DNA of 64,000 nt, taken from Pseudomonas sp. R5-89-07 (lineage in GTDB: Bacteria; Pseudomonadota; Gammaproteobacteria; Pseudomonadales; Pseudomonadaceae). The position numbers and the translations under genes were made by a program. Positions 8,093-17,183 of the stretch are shown here, in pieces (the stretch's first letter is position 1; each line of letters begins with the position of its first letter). Under the pieces are notes generated by a model. It was not told the origin of the DNA, did no database searches, and saw nothing but the letters and a program-made list of their open reading frames with translations. The DNA lies in NCBI RefSeq assembly GCF_003851685.1, contig NZ_CP027727.1:4588001-4652000 (forward strand). Reading direction: 5' to 3'.

Positions 8093-9065
8093 AGAGGTTG
8101 AAAAGTCCAGTCATCGCCTTGAGTCGCTTCTTGTACACCCGCCGCGCCTCCAGCGCTTGCTCCAGGGTGACCGCGACAAACCCCGCCCGCTGGTTCGGCT
8201 GCATCTGCCCGATCAGGTCCAGGTCGGCGCTGATCACGGTGCCGATCATGGCATAGCCGCCGCCCGACACCGCATCGCGGTGCAGCACAATCGGCTCCAG
8301 CCCGGCCGGCACCTGGATCGAGCCGATGGGGTAGCAACTGTCGACGATGTTAGAAGGGTCGGAACCCGCGCCAAACGGCTGTTCCCGTGGCTCGAAGCTC
8401 AAGGCGCTGCCGCCCTTGAAGCGATAGCCGATGCGGTCTGCCTCCGAGCCCACGGTCCATGGCTCAGCGAAAAAGCTGCTTTTTGCCGCTGCCGTCAACC
8501 GCTCGTAATACAGCCCCGGCACCACACGCAAGGTCACATCGCCGCCGACCGATTGGCGCAAGGCCATCGGCAGGCTGTTGCCCGCCCGCCCCTTGCCGCT
8601 GGCCTCGCCGACCGGCAGTTCATCGCCTTCCACCAGGCGCCGCCCATGAAACCCGCCCAGCGCCCCAAGGGTGTAAGTGGAGCGGCTGCCAAGCACCAGC
8701 GGCACATCGATGCCACCGGCCACGGCCAGGTAAGTGCGTGCGCCGGCCTTGGGAAATTCGAACCGCAGCACTTGCCCGGCGCGCACGTGGAAGGCGGTGT
8801 CCTGATGCACCACTTCGCCATCCAGGCGCGGCGACATCAGCGCGCCGCACAGTGCCACCAGGCCATCGCGCTGGAACTGCAACTGCGGGCCGATCAAGGT
8901 GCATTCCAGCCCCGCCGCGCCAATCGGGTTGCCCACCAGATGGTTGGCCGCGCTCAATGCGTACTGGTCCAACGCGCCCGACGGCGGAATGCCCAGGTGG
9001 TAATAGCCTTCACGGCCAAGGTCCTGCACCGAGGTGGCCAGGCCGGGTTTGAGGACCTTAATCAT
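8091..9065 (-). CDS. pxpC: 5-oxoprolinase subunit PxpC (biotin-dependent carboxyltransferase-like)
   Basis: A 324-residue protein of the KipA/AHS2 family. It begins MIKVLKPGLATSVQDLGREGYYHLGIPPSGALDQYAL, the usual AHS2 opening, and contains YLAVAGGIDVPLVLGSRSTYTLGALGGF. Together with PxpA and PxpB it forms the prokaryotic ATP-dependent 5-oxoprolinase, which opens pyroglutamate to glutamate, so it recycles a damage product of glutamine/glutamate. The start codon overlaps the pxpB stop by four bases (ATGA), indicating translational coupling. It is the last gene of the pxpABC operon, all read on the minus strand. Confidence 0.92.
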   Translation of the reverse strand: MIKVLKPGLATSVQDLGREGYYHLGIPPSGALDQYALSAANHLVGNPIGAAGLECTLIGPQLQFQRDGLVALCGALMSPRLDGEVVHQDTAFHVRAGQVLRFEFPKAGARTYLAVAGGIDVPLVLGSRSTYTLGALGGFHGRRLVEGDELPVGEASGKGRAGNSLPMALRQSVGGDVTLRVVPGLYYERLTAAAKSSFFAEPWTVGSEADRIGYRFKGGSALSFEPREQPFGAGSDPSNIVDSCYPIGSIQVPAGLEPIVLHRDAVSGGGYAMIGTVISADLDLIGQMQPNQRAGFVAVTLEQALEARRVYKKRLKAMTGLFNL

Positions 9066-9940
9066 GCCAGCGCCTCCTGCAGGGTTTTCGGATAACCGAT
9101 GGGGTCGGCGAGAAATGCATCGAGGGAAAACTCCACCGGGCGGATGCGCAGGTCGAAACGTCCTGCATCCACCTGGGCCACCGCCTGGTCATAGGCCCCA
9201 CGGTCGATGGGCTTGAACTGAACGATATCGCCGGGGCGGAAGAACACCATGTGTTCCTTGAGGTACGCCAGTTGCTGCGCCGGGTCGTAGATCGGCGCCG
9301 GGGTCACGCCGAACATCTGGTAACCACCGGCGCCGCGTACCGAATAGATGCAACCGAAACAGCCGCCGTGGCCGAGGGTCAGTTTTGGCGTGTCGGTGCG
9401 CGGGCGCAGGTACTTGGGCACCTGCAACTGTCGCTCGCGCTCGACCATCTGGAACATGAACGGCAGGCCGGCGACGAAACCGACCATCGACACAAACCAC
9501 GGCGCGCCACTGTGGGCCGCGACAAAGGCGTCGACGTCCGCCAGGCCGTTGATCCGCGCGGCGTACTCCAGGTCGGTGCCACTCGGGTCCTGGTGACGGT
9601 CGCGAAAGCGCATCAAGGTTTCATGGGTCCAGGGGTCGTTGTACAGCACCGGAATCTCGATGATCCGCGTGTGCAGGGTGCGCTCGGCCACGGCCAGGCC
9701 TTCGGCGCTTTGCACCGCATCGAGCAGCACCTGGGGCGCGATGCGGTCGGGGTCGAAACGGATCTGGAATGAGGCATTGGCCAGGCACACGTCCAGTACA
9801 CCGTCCAGCGCCAGGCGCTCTACCGCACGGGTCACGGCCATGCCCTTGAAAAAGGCCTGCAGGGACATGCTCTCGCTGACCTCGGCAAACAGGTGCTCAT
9901 CACCGCCAAAGCTGTAGCGGATCGGGGAAGATTCAGCCAT
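9062..9940 (-). CDS. pxpB: 5-oxoprolinase subunit PxpB
   Basis: A 292-residue KipI/AHS1-family protein. Diagnostic stretches are IRYSFGGDEHLFAEVSE at the start, IEIPVLYNDPW in the middle, and the glycine-rich region GFVAGLPFMF and LGHGGCFGCIYSVRGAGGYQMFG. It partners PxpC to form the ATP-using half of 5-oxoprolinase. The ATG at 9940 is chosen because an AGAGGAA site sits just upstream; an in-frame codon at 9961 lacks one. A 76-bp gap separates it from pxpA. Confidence 0.92.
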   Translation of the reverse strand: MAESSPIRYSFGGDEHLFAEVSESMSLQAFFKGMAVTRAVERLALDGVLDVCLANASFQIRFDPDRIAPQVLLDAVQSAEGLAVAERTLHTRIIEIPVLYNDPWTHETLMRFRDRHQDPSGTDLEYAARINGLADVDAFVAAHSGAPWFVSMVGFVAGLPFMFQMVERERQLQVPKYLRPRTDTPKLTLGHGGCFGCIYSVRGAGGYQMFGVTPAPIYDPAQQLAYLKEHMVFFRPGDIVQFKPIDRGAYDQAVAQVDAGRFDLRIRPVEFSLDAFLADPIGYPKTLQEALA

Positions 9941-10016
9941 GTCTGTTCCTCTTGGAATCATTGTAGAAAGGCAGGCAAAAAATCAGTCAAACCCGGTGTC
10001 TGTGTACCGGTGTCAT

Positions 10017-10775
10017 TCAGCGTGGCGTGCGCACTACGATCCCTGCCTGGTCCAGTGCCTCGCGCGTGGCTTCCACCAGTTCCAGCGCGCCGGGGGTATC
10101 GCTGTGCAGGCAGATGGAATCGAATTCGATAAGCAAGTCTTCCCCTTCGACGGTACGCACCAGGCCGGTCTGACACGCACGCAGGACACGTGCCGCGACA
10201 GTGGCCGGATCCAGCGCGCGTACCTTGCGGGTAAATACGATGGAACCGGAGAGATCGTACTCACGGTCAGCGTAAAATTCGCGCACCACCGGTTGCCCCA
10301 GTTCCTGGGCAACCTGCCAGATCACCGAATTGGGCATGCAGTACAGCAACAAGGTGGGCTCGACGATCTGCAGGTTTTCCACCAGCAGTCGCGCGGCTTC
10401 TTCGTCCCGTGCCAGGTGCATGTACAGCGCACCGTGGGGCTTGATGTGTTGCAGCGTCACCCCCTGCGCGCGGGCAATTTCGCGCAAGGCGCCGAGCTGG
10501 TAGAGGATGTCGTCCACCAGTTCCTGGGCCGCCGCGTTGATGTGCCGGCGACCGAAGCCGACCAGGTCACGAAACCCCGGATGCGCGCCGATGCCAACCC
10601 CCAGCTGACGGGCGCGCTCGACGGTGCGGCGCATCGTGCCGGGGTCACCGGCGTGAAAGCCGGTGGCGATATTGGCCGAGCTGATGTAGGCCATCAGTTC
10701 GCTGTCGACGCCATCACCGATGGTCCAGGGACCGAAGCCTTCGCCCATGTCCGAATTGAAATCCACTGCCTGCAT
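10017..10775 (-). CDS. pxpA: 5-oxoprolinase subunit PxpA (LamB/YcsF family)
   Basis: A 252-residue protein with the family opening [18 protein letters not shown], followed by [39 protein letters not shown] and HIKPHGALY. These conserved acidic and histidine residues line the putative active site that binds pyroglutamate. It leads the pxpABC operon. A GGAG ribosome binding site precedes the ATG at 10775. It is divergent from a LysR gene, the probable pathway regulator, across 156 bp. Confidence 0.93.
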   Translation of the reverse strand: MQAVDFNSDMGEGFGPWTIGDGVDSELMAYISSANIATGFHAGDPGTMRRTVERARQLGVGIGAHPGFRDLVGFGRRHINAAAQELVDDILYQLGALREIARAQGVTLQHIKPHGALYMHLARDEEAARLLVENLQIVEPTLLLYCMPNSVIWQVAQELGQPVVREFYADREYDLSGSIVFTRKVRALDPATVAARVLRACQTGLVRTVEGEDLLIEFDSICLHSDTPGALELVEATREALDQAGIVVRTPR

Positions 10776-10856
10776 CGAGGTCGCTCCGCAAAGGTTCGTG
10801 GCGTCGAAAGTAGGCCGCGGCTTGACCCCTTGGGAAGATCTATTATCAGATAGGCC

Positions 10857-10878
10857 ATCTTCTGAAAATCAGATATCA
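10857..10878. promoter_or_regulatory. Inverted repeat in the pxpA/LysR divergent promoter
   Basis: TCTGA-AAA-TCAGA at 10861-10873 is a perfect short palindrome, and TATCAG-type half sites recur on each side (TATCAGATAG at about 10846-10855 and TATCAG at 10874-10879). It lies in the 156-bp region between divergent pxpA and the LysR gene. An A/T-rich site of this kind is a reasonable LysR operator. Confidence 0.4.
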
Positions 10879-10931
10879 GGATCACTCCAACGCTCCGCGC
10901 GGGAACGATTACCCTCACTGTGGAGAACCGC

Positions 10932-11849
10932 ATGTCCCTCACCCTGCGCCAGGTTCGCTACTTCGTCGCCACCGCCGAAATCGGCCAGATCTCCCAGGCG
11001 GCGATTCACCTGAACATCTCGCAATCGGCGGTGACCACCGCGATCAAGGAACTCGAAGCCATGCTCGGCGCGCAGTTGTTCGTGCGCTCGGCCCAAGGCA
11101 TGAGCCTGACCGACGCCGGACGGCACTTTCTCAACCGCGCCTATGTGATCGTGCGCAGCGTCGACGACGCGCTGAACAGCCCGCTGCCGGACTACCGCGC
11201 CAGCGGTGTGCTGCGCGTGGCGGCCAGCTACACGGTGCTCGGGTATTTCCTGCCGCACCATTTGCAGCGCATGGAACACTGGCACCCGGACGTGACCATC
11301 GAGGTGTTCGAACAGGAACGCCAAGCCATCGAGCACGGCCTGCTCAACGGCCAGTTCGACATGGCCGTGGTGTTGACCGCCAACCTGACACATCCGGCTA
11401 TCGTTTCCGAAACCCTGTTCAACTCCGAACGCCGCCTGTGGCTGCCCAGCCACCACCCACTGTGCAACCAGCCGGCGGTGAGCCTCGCCGATGTGGCGCG
11501 GCAACCGTACATTTTTCTCACCGTCGACGAAGCCGAACAAAGCGCCATGCGCTACTGGGAACAGGCCGGCCAAACACCCACGGTGCGCCTGCGCACCAGC
11601 TCGGTGGAAGCGGTGCGCAGCATGGTGGCCAATGGCAGCGGCGTGGCGATTCTGTCAGACCTGGTGCACCGCCCCTGGTCGCTGGAAGGCAAGCGCATCG
11701 AAACGGTAAGCGTGACCGACAAGGTCACCCCCATGAGCGTCGGCCTGGCCTGGCACCGCGAGCGGGATTTCACCCCGGCGATGCAGGCCTTCCGTGATTA
11801 CTTCCACGATGCGTTCCTCGCACCGCAACAACTGTCGGCCCGCCGCTAA
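10932..11849 (+). CDS. LysR-family regulator divergent from pxpABC
   Basis: A 305-residue LysR protein. The DNA-binding part reads TLRQVRYFVATAEIGQISQAAIHLNISQSAVTTAIKELE. The effector domain includes LRVAASYTVLGYFLPHHL and GQFDMAVVLTANL. The ATG at 10932 has a GGAG site; an in-frame GTG at 10920 is possible but sits on the binding site itself. Its position opposite pxpA suggests it controls pyroglutamate catabolism, which is inference from arrangement only. Its stop overlaps the stop of the next convergent gene by four bases. Confidence 0.88.
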   Translation: MSLTLRQVRYFVATAEIGQISQAAIHLNISQSAVTTAIKELEAMLGAQLFVRSAQGMSLTDAGRHFLNRAYVIVRSVDDALNSPLPDYRASGVLRVAASYTVLGYFLPHHLQRMEHWHPDVTIEVFEQERQAIEHGLLNGQFDMAVVLTANLTHPAIVSETLFNSERRLWLPSHHPLCNQPAVSLADVARQPYIFLTVDEAEQSAMRYWEQAGQTPTVRLRTSSVEAVRSMVANGSGVAILSDLVHRPWSLEGKRIETVSVTDKVTPMSVGLAWHRERDFTPAMQAFRDYFHDAFLAPQQLSARR

Positions 11850-12742
11850 AGCTGGGCCTGCAAGGTCATGGCGAGCCAGTCCATGAACACCCGCACCCGC
11901 AGTGGCAGATGCCGTTGCCCGGCGTACAGCAACGACACATCCAGCGCCGGCGCCGGGTATTCGGGCAGCACAGCCAGCAATTCGCCATTGGCCAGTTGCT
12001 CACGAATTCCCAGGGCCGGCATCTGCGCCAGGCCGAACCCACCGAGGCACGCAGCCTTGTAGGCGTCGGTGCTGTTGACCGTGACCCGCCCGGCCATCGG
12101 CACGCGGTGCACCTTGTTGCCCTGTTGGTACTCGAACCCCGGCGAACGCGCGCCCAGCGGCCGCACGTAATGCACCAGCCGATGCTCGGCCAGGTCCCCC
12201 AGCGTGTGCGGCACGCCATGGCGCTGCACGTACGCGGGGCTCACGCAGTTGAGCATCGGCATGCTGCACAGCAGGCGCGCCACCACCGACTGGTCCGGCT
12301 GGGCACCGACGCGCAGCACGCAATCGAAGCCCTCGGCCAGCAGATCGACCTGGCGGTCGGTGCTGCTGATTTCCAGTTCGATCAGCGGGTGCAGGTCCAT
12401 GAACTGCGGCAGGCGCGGCAGGATCAATTCGCGCGCCATCACGTTCGGCATGTCCACGCGAATCCGCCCGGCCAGTTGCGCCTCATCCTGGCGAAACAGC
12501 CCTTCCAGTTCCTCCATGTGCGCCAGCAGGTCCTTGCTCCGCTCGTACAGCACCCGCCCGTCCTGCGTGGCCTGGACCTTGCGTGTGGTGCGCTGCAGCA
12601 GGCGCGTGCCGAGCAGTTCTTCCAGCGCCTGCACATGCTCGGACACCGTGGAGCGCGGCAGGCCAAGGCGCTCGCCCGCCTGGGTGAAACTCGACAGTTC
12701 GGTGACGCGCACGAAGGTGCGCAGCAGCTCAAGTTTATTCAT
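11846..12742 (-). CDS. LysR-family regulator divergent from an SDR oxidoreductase
   Basis: A 298-residue LysR protein of the large subgroup beginning MNKLELLRTFVRVTELSSFTQAGERLGLPRSTVSEHVQALEELLG (DNA-binding domain, residues 1-60). The effector domain shows RIRVDMPNVMARELILPRLPQF, FDCVLRVG, and the subgroup-typical ending GQRHLPLRVRVFMDWL. It is divergent from the SDR gene at 12855 across 112 bp, a very common pairing in which the regulator controls the oxidoreductase. The ligand is unknown. Confidence 0.88.
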   Translation of the reverse strand: MNKLELLRTFVRVTELSSFTQAGERLGLPRSTVSEHVQALEELLGTRLLQRTTRKVQATQDGRVLYERSKDLLAHMEELEGLFRQDEAQLAGRIRVDMPNVMARELILPRLPQFMDLHPLIELEISSTDRQVDLLAEGFDCVLRVGAQPDQSVVARLLCSMPMLNCVSPAYVQRHGVPHTLGDLAEHRLVHYVRPLGARSPGFEYQQGNKVHRVPMAGRVTVNSTDAYKAACLGGFGLAQMPALGIREQLANGELLAVLPEYPAPALDVSLLYAGQRHLPLRVRVFMDWLAMTLQAQL

Positions 12743-12854
12743 GGGATTGTTCGCCTTATCCGGCCAGTGATTCCGGTATTGCTCTGTTTATCACGTTATG
12801 AGCGGACAAATACACTCAGTCCCACACTCACTCACCTGCTCCGAGGACTCCACC

Positions 12855-13613
12855 ATGACCCGTAAGATCGCACTGATCACCGGCGCCAGCCGCGGCCTGG
12901 GCAAAAGCGCGGCGCTGCACCTGGCCGCCCAGGGCGTTGATATCATCGGCACTTACCACAGCAAGGCCGATGAGGCGCAAGCGTTAGTGGGGCAAATCGA
13001 ACAACTGGGCGGCCGCGCTGCCATGTTGCAACTGGATGTGGGCCAGAGCGCGACGTTCGCGGGTTTTGTCAGTGAAGTTACCGACGCGCTCAAAGATGTT
13101 TTCGCACAGGATCACTTTGATTTTCTGATCAATAACGCCGGCATCGGCCTGCATGCAAGCTTTGCAGAAACCACCGAAGCCCAGTTCGACCAACTGGTGG
13201 CGATCCAATTCAAGGGGCCGTTTTTTCTCACACAGAAGCTGTTGCCATTGATCCGCGACGGTGGCCGCATTCTCAACGTGTCCAGCGGGCTGGCGCGCTT
13301 CAGCCTGCCAGGCTACGCGGCCTACGCAGCGATGAAAGGCGCGATGGAAGTGCTGACCCGCTACCAGGCCAAAGAGCTGGGCGCGCGTGGCATCAGCGTC
13401 AATATCCTCGCTCCTGGCGCGATTGAAACCGACTTTGGCGGCGGTGCGGTACGCGACAACGCCAACCTCAATGCCATGGTCGCCAACAACACCGCCCTGG
13501 GCCGCGCCGGGTTACCCGACGATATTGGCGGGGCGATTGCGCTGCTGCTGGCCGATGGCAGCAAGTGGATCACCGGCCAGCGGATCGAGGCGTCAGGCGG
13601 CATGTTCCTGTAA
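12855..13613 (+). CDS. Short-chain dehydrogenase/reductase
   Basis: A 252-residue classical SDR. TGASRGLG at residues 9-16 binds the NAD(P) cofactor, NNAG lies near 94, the catalytic Ser falls in LNVSSG, and the Y-x3-K pair is in YAAYAAMKGA. The end, ITGQRIEASGGMFL, is the usual C-terminal signature. The alcohol or ketone substrate cannot be predicted. The start at 12855 was chosen because the fold begins right after it; the in-frame codon at 12798 adds an unrelated leader. It is divergent from a LysR regulator. Confidence 0.9.
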   Translation: MTRKIALITGASRGLGKSAALHLAAQGVDIIGTYHSKADEAQALVGQIEQLGGRAAMLQLDVGQSATFAGFVSEVTDALKDVFAQDHFDFLINNAGIGLHASFAETTEAQFDQLVAIQFKGPFFLTQKLLPLIRDGGRILNVSSGLARFSLPGYAAYAAMKGAMEVLTRYQAKELGARGISVNILAPGAIETDFGGGAVRDNANLNAMVANNTALGRAGLPDDIGGAIALLLADGSKWITGQRIEASGGMFL

Positions 13614-13624
13614 GCGACTGGCGC

Positions 13625-14062
13625 TTACTGAGGAACCGGGGTCTTGCTGACAAGCCTTTCGCGTATCACGTCATAGCCCCAGTGATACACGTAGGTGTAC
13701 GGCAGGAAGAACACCAAGACCCCAATGTCGAGGATGAAGGCTTCCAGCAGGCTGATCTTCATCAAGGCGGCAATCAATGGCACCGCCAGCACAATCAAGC
13801 CACCTTCGAACAGCAGCGCATGCAGCACCCGCGTCCAGCCGTCGCCGGGCAGTTGCAGGCGCACTTTAAGGCGGTCGAACAGGCTGTTGAAGATGACGTT
13901 CCAGCTCAGCGCCAGCAGGCTGATGCCCAGCGTTACCGCGCCCATTTCCAGGGCCGGTCGGCCGGTGATCCAGACCAGCAACGGCGTACAGATCAACAAG
14001 GCCAGGCCCTCGAACCCCAGGGCCTGGAAAACGCGTTCAGTAATCGATTTGGTAGGGTTCAT
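13625..14062 (-). CDS. PACE-family efflux transporter (AceI-like)
   Basis: A 145-residue inner-membrane protein with four predicted helices arranged as two repeated helix pairs: ITERVFQALGFEGLALLICTPLLVW with LGISLLALSWNVIFNSLFDRLKV, then RVLHALLFEGGLIVLAVPLIAAL with FILDIGVLVFFLPYTYVYHWGYD. The paired FEG motifs, the WN in helix 2 and the acidic residue in helix 1 are hallmarks of PACE (proteobacterial antimicrobial compound efflux) proteins such as AceI, which export chlorhexidine-like biocides or short diamines. The divergent LysR gene is the typical regulator of this family. Confidence 0.88.
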   Translation of the reverse strand: MNPTKSITERVFQALGFEGLALLICTPLLVWITGRPALEMGAVTLGISLLALSWNVIFNSLFDRLKVRLQLPGDGWTRVLHALLFEGGLIVLAVPLIAALMKISLLEAFILDIGVLVFFLPYTYVYHWGYDVIRERLVSKTPVPQ

Positions 14063-14149
14063 GACCCGGCTCCGTGAAGGACGATGGTTGCCATGATTAC
14101 CCCTTGAGCCGATACTTCATAACCATTAACCATCGACCAAGGCGATACT

Positions 14150-15004
14150 ATGGCGTCCCATGAAGTGCTCCAGGCGTTTGTCCAGGCCGCCACCCAGGGC
14201 TCGTTTTCTGCGGCGGCGCGCAAGCTGGGCAAGAGTCAGTCCACCATCAGCGCGGCGGTGGCGAGCCTGGAGATCGACCTGAATGTGGCGCTGTTCGACC
14301 GCAGCAGCCGCAAACCGACGCTGACCCCGGCTGGCCAGGTGTTGTTGCAGCGTGCCGAGCAGGTGCTGGAGGCCAGCAGCCGGCTGGAGCTGGCGGCGAG
14401 CCAATTGGCCCAGGGCCTTGAGCCGAAGCTGAGTATCGCCATGTCCGATACCTACCAGTCCGACCGCTTCGAGATCGCCCTCAGCGCCTTCGAACAACGC
14501 TACCCGGACCTTGAGCTGGAATGCCTGATCGCCGAATGCGAAGACCTGATCGCCTTGGTGCAAAGTGGCCGGGCGCACATCGCATTTATCGAAAAGCAGG
14601 AGGTTTACCCGCCCGACCTGACTTTTTCCAGCGTTGAGGAGCGCACGGAAATCGCCCTGTTCGTCTCGCCCAAACACCCGTTGGCGAGCCTGGCCAAGGT
14701 TGACCCGCATACGCTGCAGCTGCACCGAGAGTTGCGCTTGGCGAGCATCATCAACCCCAATGAAACCCGTAGCACACAGCGCGTCTGGTCGGCACCGAGC
14801 TATTTGATGTTGATGGAAATGGCGCAACTGGGCTTCGGCTGGGCACCGATTCCGCGCTGGCTGGTGGAGCGTTTTGGCGGCGGGCAGCTGGTCGAGCTCA
14901 AGGTTCGCAGTTGGCCCCGCTCGGTGGCGGTGGATGCGCTGTGGTCGCGGCAAAGCCCGCCTGGGCCGGCGGGCAGTTGGTTACTGGGCAAGATGCTTGA
15001 GTGA
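14150..15004 (+). CDS. LysR-family regulator of the PACE efflux gene
   Basis: A 284-residue LysR protein. DNA-binding domain: EVLQAFVQAATQGSFSAAARKLGKSQSTISAAVASLEIDL. Effector domain: LSIAMSDTYQSDRFEIAL and GRAHIAFIEKQ. The ATG at 14150 lies 87 bp from the start of the divergent PACE gene, an arrangement like aceR-aceI in Acinetobacter, so it probably controls that pump in response to its substrates. The intergenic strip contains a tandem ACCATTAACCAT near 14122. Confidence 0.88.
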   Translation: MASHEVLQAFVQAATQGSFSAAARKLGKSQSTISAAVASLEIDLNVALFDRSSRKPTLTPAGQVLLQRAEQVLEASSRLELAASQLAQGLEPKLSIAMSDTYQSDRFEIALSAFEQRYPDLELECLIAECEDLIALVQSGRAHIAFIEKQEVYPPDLTFSSVEERTEIALFVSPKHPLASLAKVDPHTLQLHRELRLASIINPNETRSTQRVWSAPSYLMLMEMAQLGFGWAPIPRWLVERFGGGQLVELKVRSWPRSVAVDALWSRQSPPGPAGSWLLGKMLE

Positions 15005-15005
15005 G

Positions 15006-16235
15006 TCAGGGCTCATTGGATTTGAGTTCGGCCAGGCGTTGTTCGAGGAAGCGCTGCTCAGGGATTTGCCGGGTCAGGGCCAGTGCCCGCGCATAGGCAG
15101 CGCGCGCTTCATCAACCCGTCCCAACTGCCGGCAAAATTCGCCTCGCGCCGAATGCGCCAAGTGGTAATCCTGTAACTCACCGCGCTGCAAAATGCCGTC
15201 TACCAGCGCCAGCCCCGCCAGCGGCCCCTGCCCCATCGCCACGGCCACCGCCCGGTTCAGCTCGATCACCGGCGACGGCACTGCCCTGAGCAAGACATCG
15301 TAGAGCCCGACGATCTGCGGCCAGTCGGTTGCCTGCGCACTCGGTGCTTCGGCGTGTACGGCGGCAATCGCCGCCTGCAGGCAATACGGCCCGAAGCGCG
15401 GCGTGGTCAGCGCCTGCTCCACCAATGCGCAGCCTTCGGCAATCAAGGACGCGTCCCACAGTGAACGGTCCTGTTCACCCAGCAGCACCAGCTCACCGCC
15501 CGCCGAGGTGCGTGCAGGGCGACGCGCCTCATGCAGCAGCATCAACGCCAGCAAGCCCATGACTTCCGGCTCCGGCAGCAATTCCATCAGCAAACGGCCC
15601 AGGCGAATCGCTTCGCGGGTCAAGTCCTGGCGCATAAGGTCGGTGCCCGTGGAGGCCGAATAGCCCTCGTTGAACACCAGGTAAATTACCCGTAGCACGC
15701 TGTCGAGACGCTCGGGCAGCTCGGCCAGGGACGGCACTTGATAGGGAATTTTCGCGTCGCGAATCTTGTGTTTGGCGCGCACGATGCGTTGCGCGATGGT
15801 GGTAGGAGTGGCAAGAAATGCACGGGCGATTTCTTCGGTGCTGAGGTCGCAGATTTCGCGCAAGGTCAGCGCTGCCTGAGCGTCTGCGGCCAGGGCCGGG
15901 TGACAGCAGGTGAAGATCAGGCGCAGGCGATCGTCTTCCACCGCTTCGGCACTCCAGTCAGCCGCTTCCAACGCGTCGACCTGCTCCTGCAATAAAGGCG
16001 TAAAACGCGCCTGGCGACGCAAACGGTCAATCGCCTTGAAGCGGCCGGTCGACACCAGCCATGCACGGGGGTTATCCGGCACGCCGTCCTGCGGCCAGCG
16101 TTGCACCGCAACCAAAAACGCCTCGTGCAGGGCCTCCTCGGCCAGGTCGAAATCACCCAGCAGGCGAATCAGCGTCGCGAGTACGCGGCGTGATTCGCTG
16201 CGGTAAAGGGCCTCGACCTGGCGGTTGAGCGTCAT
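15006..16235 (-). CDS. ECF42-type RNA polymerase sigma factor with long C-terminal extension
   Basis: A 409-residue protein, far longer than a normal ECF sigma factor. Region 2 (LATLIRLLGDFDLAEEALHEAFLVAVQRWP) and region 4 (ALTLREICDLSTEEIARAFL, TTIAQRIVRAKHKIRD) occupy the first 190 residues. The remainder is an alpha-helical DUF6596/TPR-like extension (PSPVIELNRAVAVAMGQGPLAGLALVDGI). This matches the ECF42 group, which is typically encoded next to DGPF/YCII-type proteins and has no anti-sigma factor. The gene is translationally coupled (ATGA, 16232-16235) to such a DGPF gene. Target promoters are unknown. Confidence 0.9.
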   Translation of the reverse strand: MTLNRQVEALYRSESRRVLATLIRLLGDFDLAEEALHEAFLVAVQRWPQDGVPDNPRAWLVSTGRFKAIDRLRRQARFTPLLQEQVDALEAADWSAEAVEDDRLRLIFTCCHPALAADAQAALTLREICDLSTEEIARAFLATPTTIAQRIVRAKHKIRDAKIPYQVPSLAELPERLDSVLRVIYLVFNEGYSASTGTDLMRQDLTREAIRLGRLLMELLPEPEVMGLLALMLLHEARRPARTSAGGELVLLGEQDRSLWDASLIAEGCALVEQALTTPRFGPYCLQAAIAAVHAEAPSAQATDWPQIVGLYDVLLRAVPSPVIELNRAVAVAMGQGPLAGLALVDGILQRGELQDYHLAHSARGEFCRQLGRVDEARAAYARALALTRQIPEQRFLEQRLAELKSNEP

Positions 16236-16582
16236 CGCGGCAGGTTCAATTCACGCACTGGGCGCACTTCCACACTGCCGACCCGCGCAGCTGGAATGCC
16301 GCCCGCCACCTGAATGGCCTCGTTCAAGTCCCTGGCCTCGATCAGGTAAAAGCCGGCGAGCTGTTCCTTGGTTTCGGCAAAAGGCCCGTCCGTGATCGAA
16401 AGCTTGCCGTTGCGCATGCGCACGGTGGTGGCGGTGCTTACCGACTCCAGCGGCTCGGCGGCGAGCATGCGACCGCTTTTCTGTATCGCCTCGGCATAAG
16501 CGAAACACTCAGTGTCAGCCGGGCTGTCGGGTGAGGTGTGCAACACCTGTTCGTTGCTGTAGATCAGGCACAGGTATTTCAT
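16232..16582 (-). CDS. YCII-related DGPF-domain protein
   Basis: A 116-residue protein with the family opening MKYLCLIYSNEQ and the signature DGPFAETKEQLAGFYLIEARDLNEAI. DGPF proteins have a ferredoxin-like fold related to YciI and are regular neighbours of ECF42 sigma factors, where one or more of them is part of the regulon. The four-base overlap with the sigma gene shows co-translation. The biochemical function of the family is unresolved. Confidence 0.9.
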   Translation of the reverse strand: MKYLCLIYSNEQVLHTSPDSPADTECFAYAEAIQKSGRMLAAEPLESVSTATTVRMRNGKLSITDGPFAETKEQLAGFYLIEARDLNEAIQVAGGIPAARVGSVEVRPVRELNLPR

Positions 16583-16624
16583 GGCGTTCTCCGGTGTCGG
16601 ATGACTGACTATAGTTCGCCGCGA

Positions 16625-17044
16625 TCAAGGTTTCAGGTCGAACAGCGCCGTGCCGCTTTGCATATCGAAAGGTGCCGACCAATGCTCATGCACCACCTTC
16701 CACTCACCGTTGACTCGCTGATAGCCGGCGGTAACGCGCATCCAGCAGGCCTTCACCTCGCCATCCGGCCCGGCGCCGCCACAATGGGCCAGCCAATGGG
16801 CAAACGCGCTGTCTTGAGCCTCCACAATGCGCAACTCGTGAAACTCGAAAATACCGGGGCCGGGGCAATGCTCCATGCACGCCTCCCAGTGCGCGCGGTA
16901 GGCCGCCTTGCCTTTGAATTGCAGGGCAGTGACGGCGTCGAACGAGACGATATCGTCGGCGTAGAAGCTGACAATCTTATCGATATCACGGCTGACGACA
17001 GCGTGTTTCCATTGCTCGATCAGGCTGTTGATTGCGGTACTCAT
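16625..17044 (-). CDS. SnoaL-like/NTF2-fold small protein (DUF4440 type)
   Basis: A 139-residue NTF2-like protein: helix INSLIEQWKHAVVSRDIDKIVSFYADDIVSFDA, then the cone-shaped sheet (YRAHWEACM, VEAQDSAFAHWLAHCGG) and the ending VNGEWKVVHEHWSAPFDM. Proteins of this size act as isomerases, dehydratases or ligand binders; no specific function can be given. The ATG at 17044 has an AAGGAG site; the upstream in-frame codon at 17194 does not. It lies 42 bp upstream of the DGPF-sigma pair on the same strand, so it may belong to that operon. Confidence 0.82.
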   Translation of the reverse strand: MSTAINSLIEQWKHAVVSRDIDKIVSFYADDIVSFDAVTALQFKGKAAYRAHWEACMEHCPGPGIFEFHELRIVEAQDSAFAHWLAHCGGAGPDGEVKACWMRVTAGYQRVNGEWKVVHEHWSAPFDMQSGTALFDLKP

Positions 17045-17183
17045 GGCGATGACTCCTTGGGGTGGGAAAGTACGGAAGACACCCTTAGTCGAACGCGCTC
17101 CAGGCAAATCGACAGCCCGCACAAAAATAATTTCGCCTCCCGCAAAAACGCTAGAATCCGCCCCTCTTTGCAGGATTTCGGAT

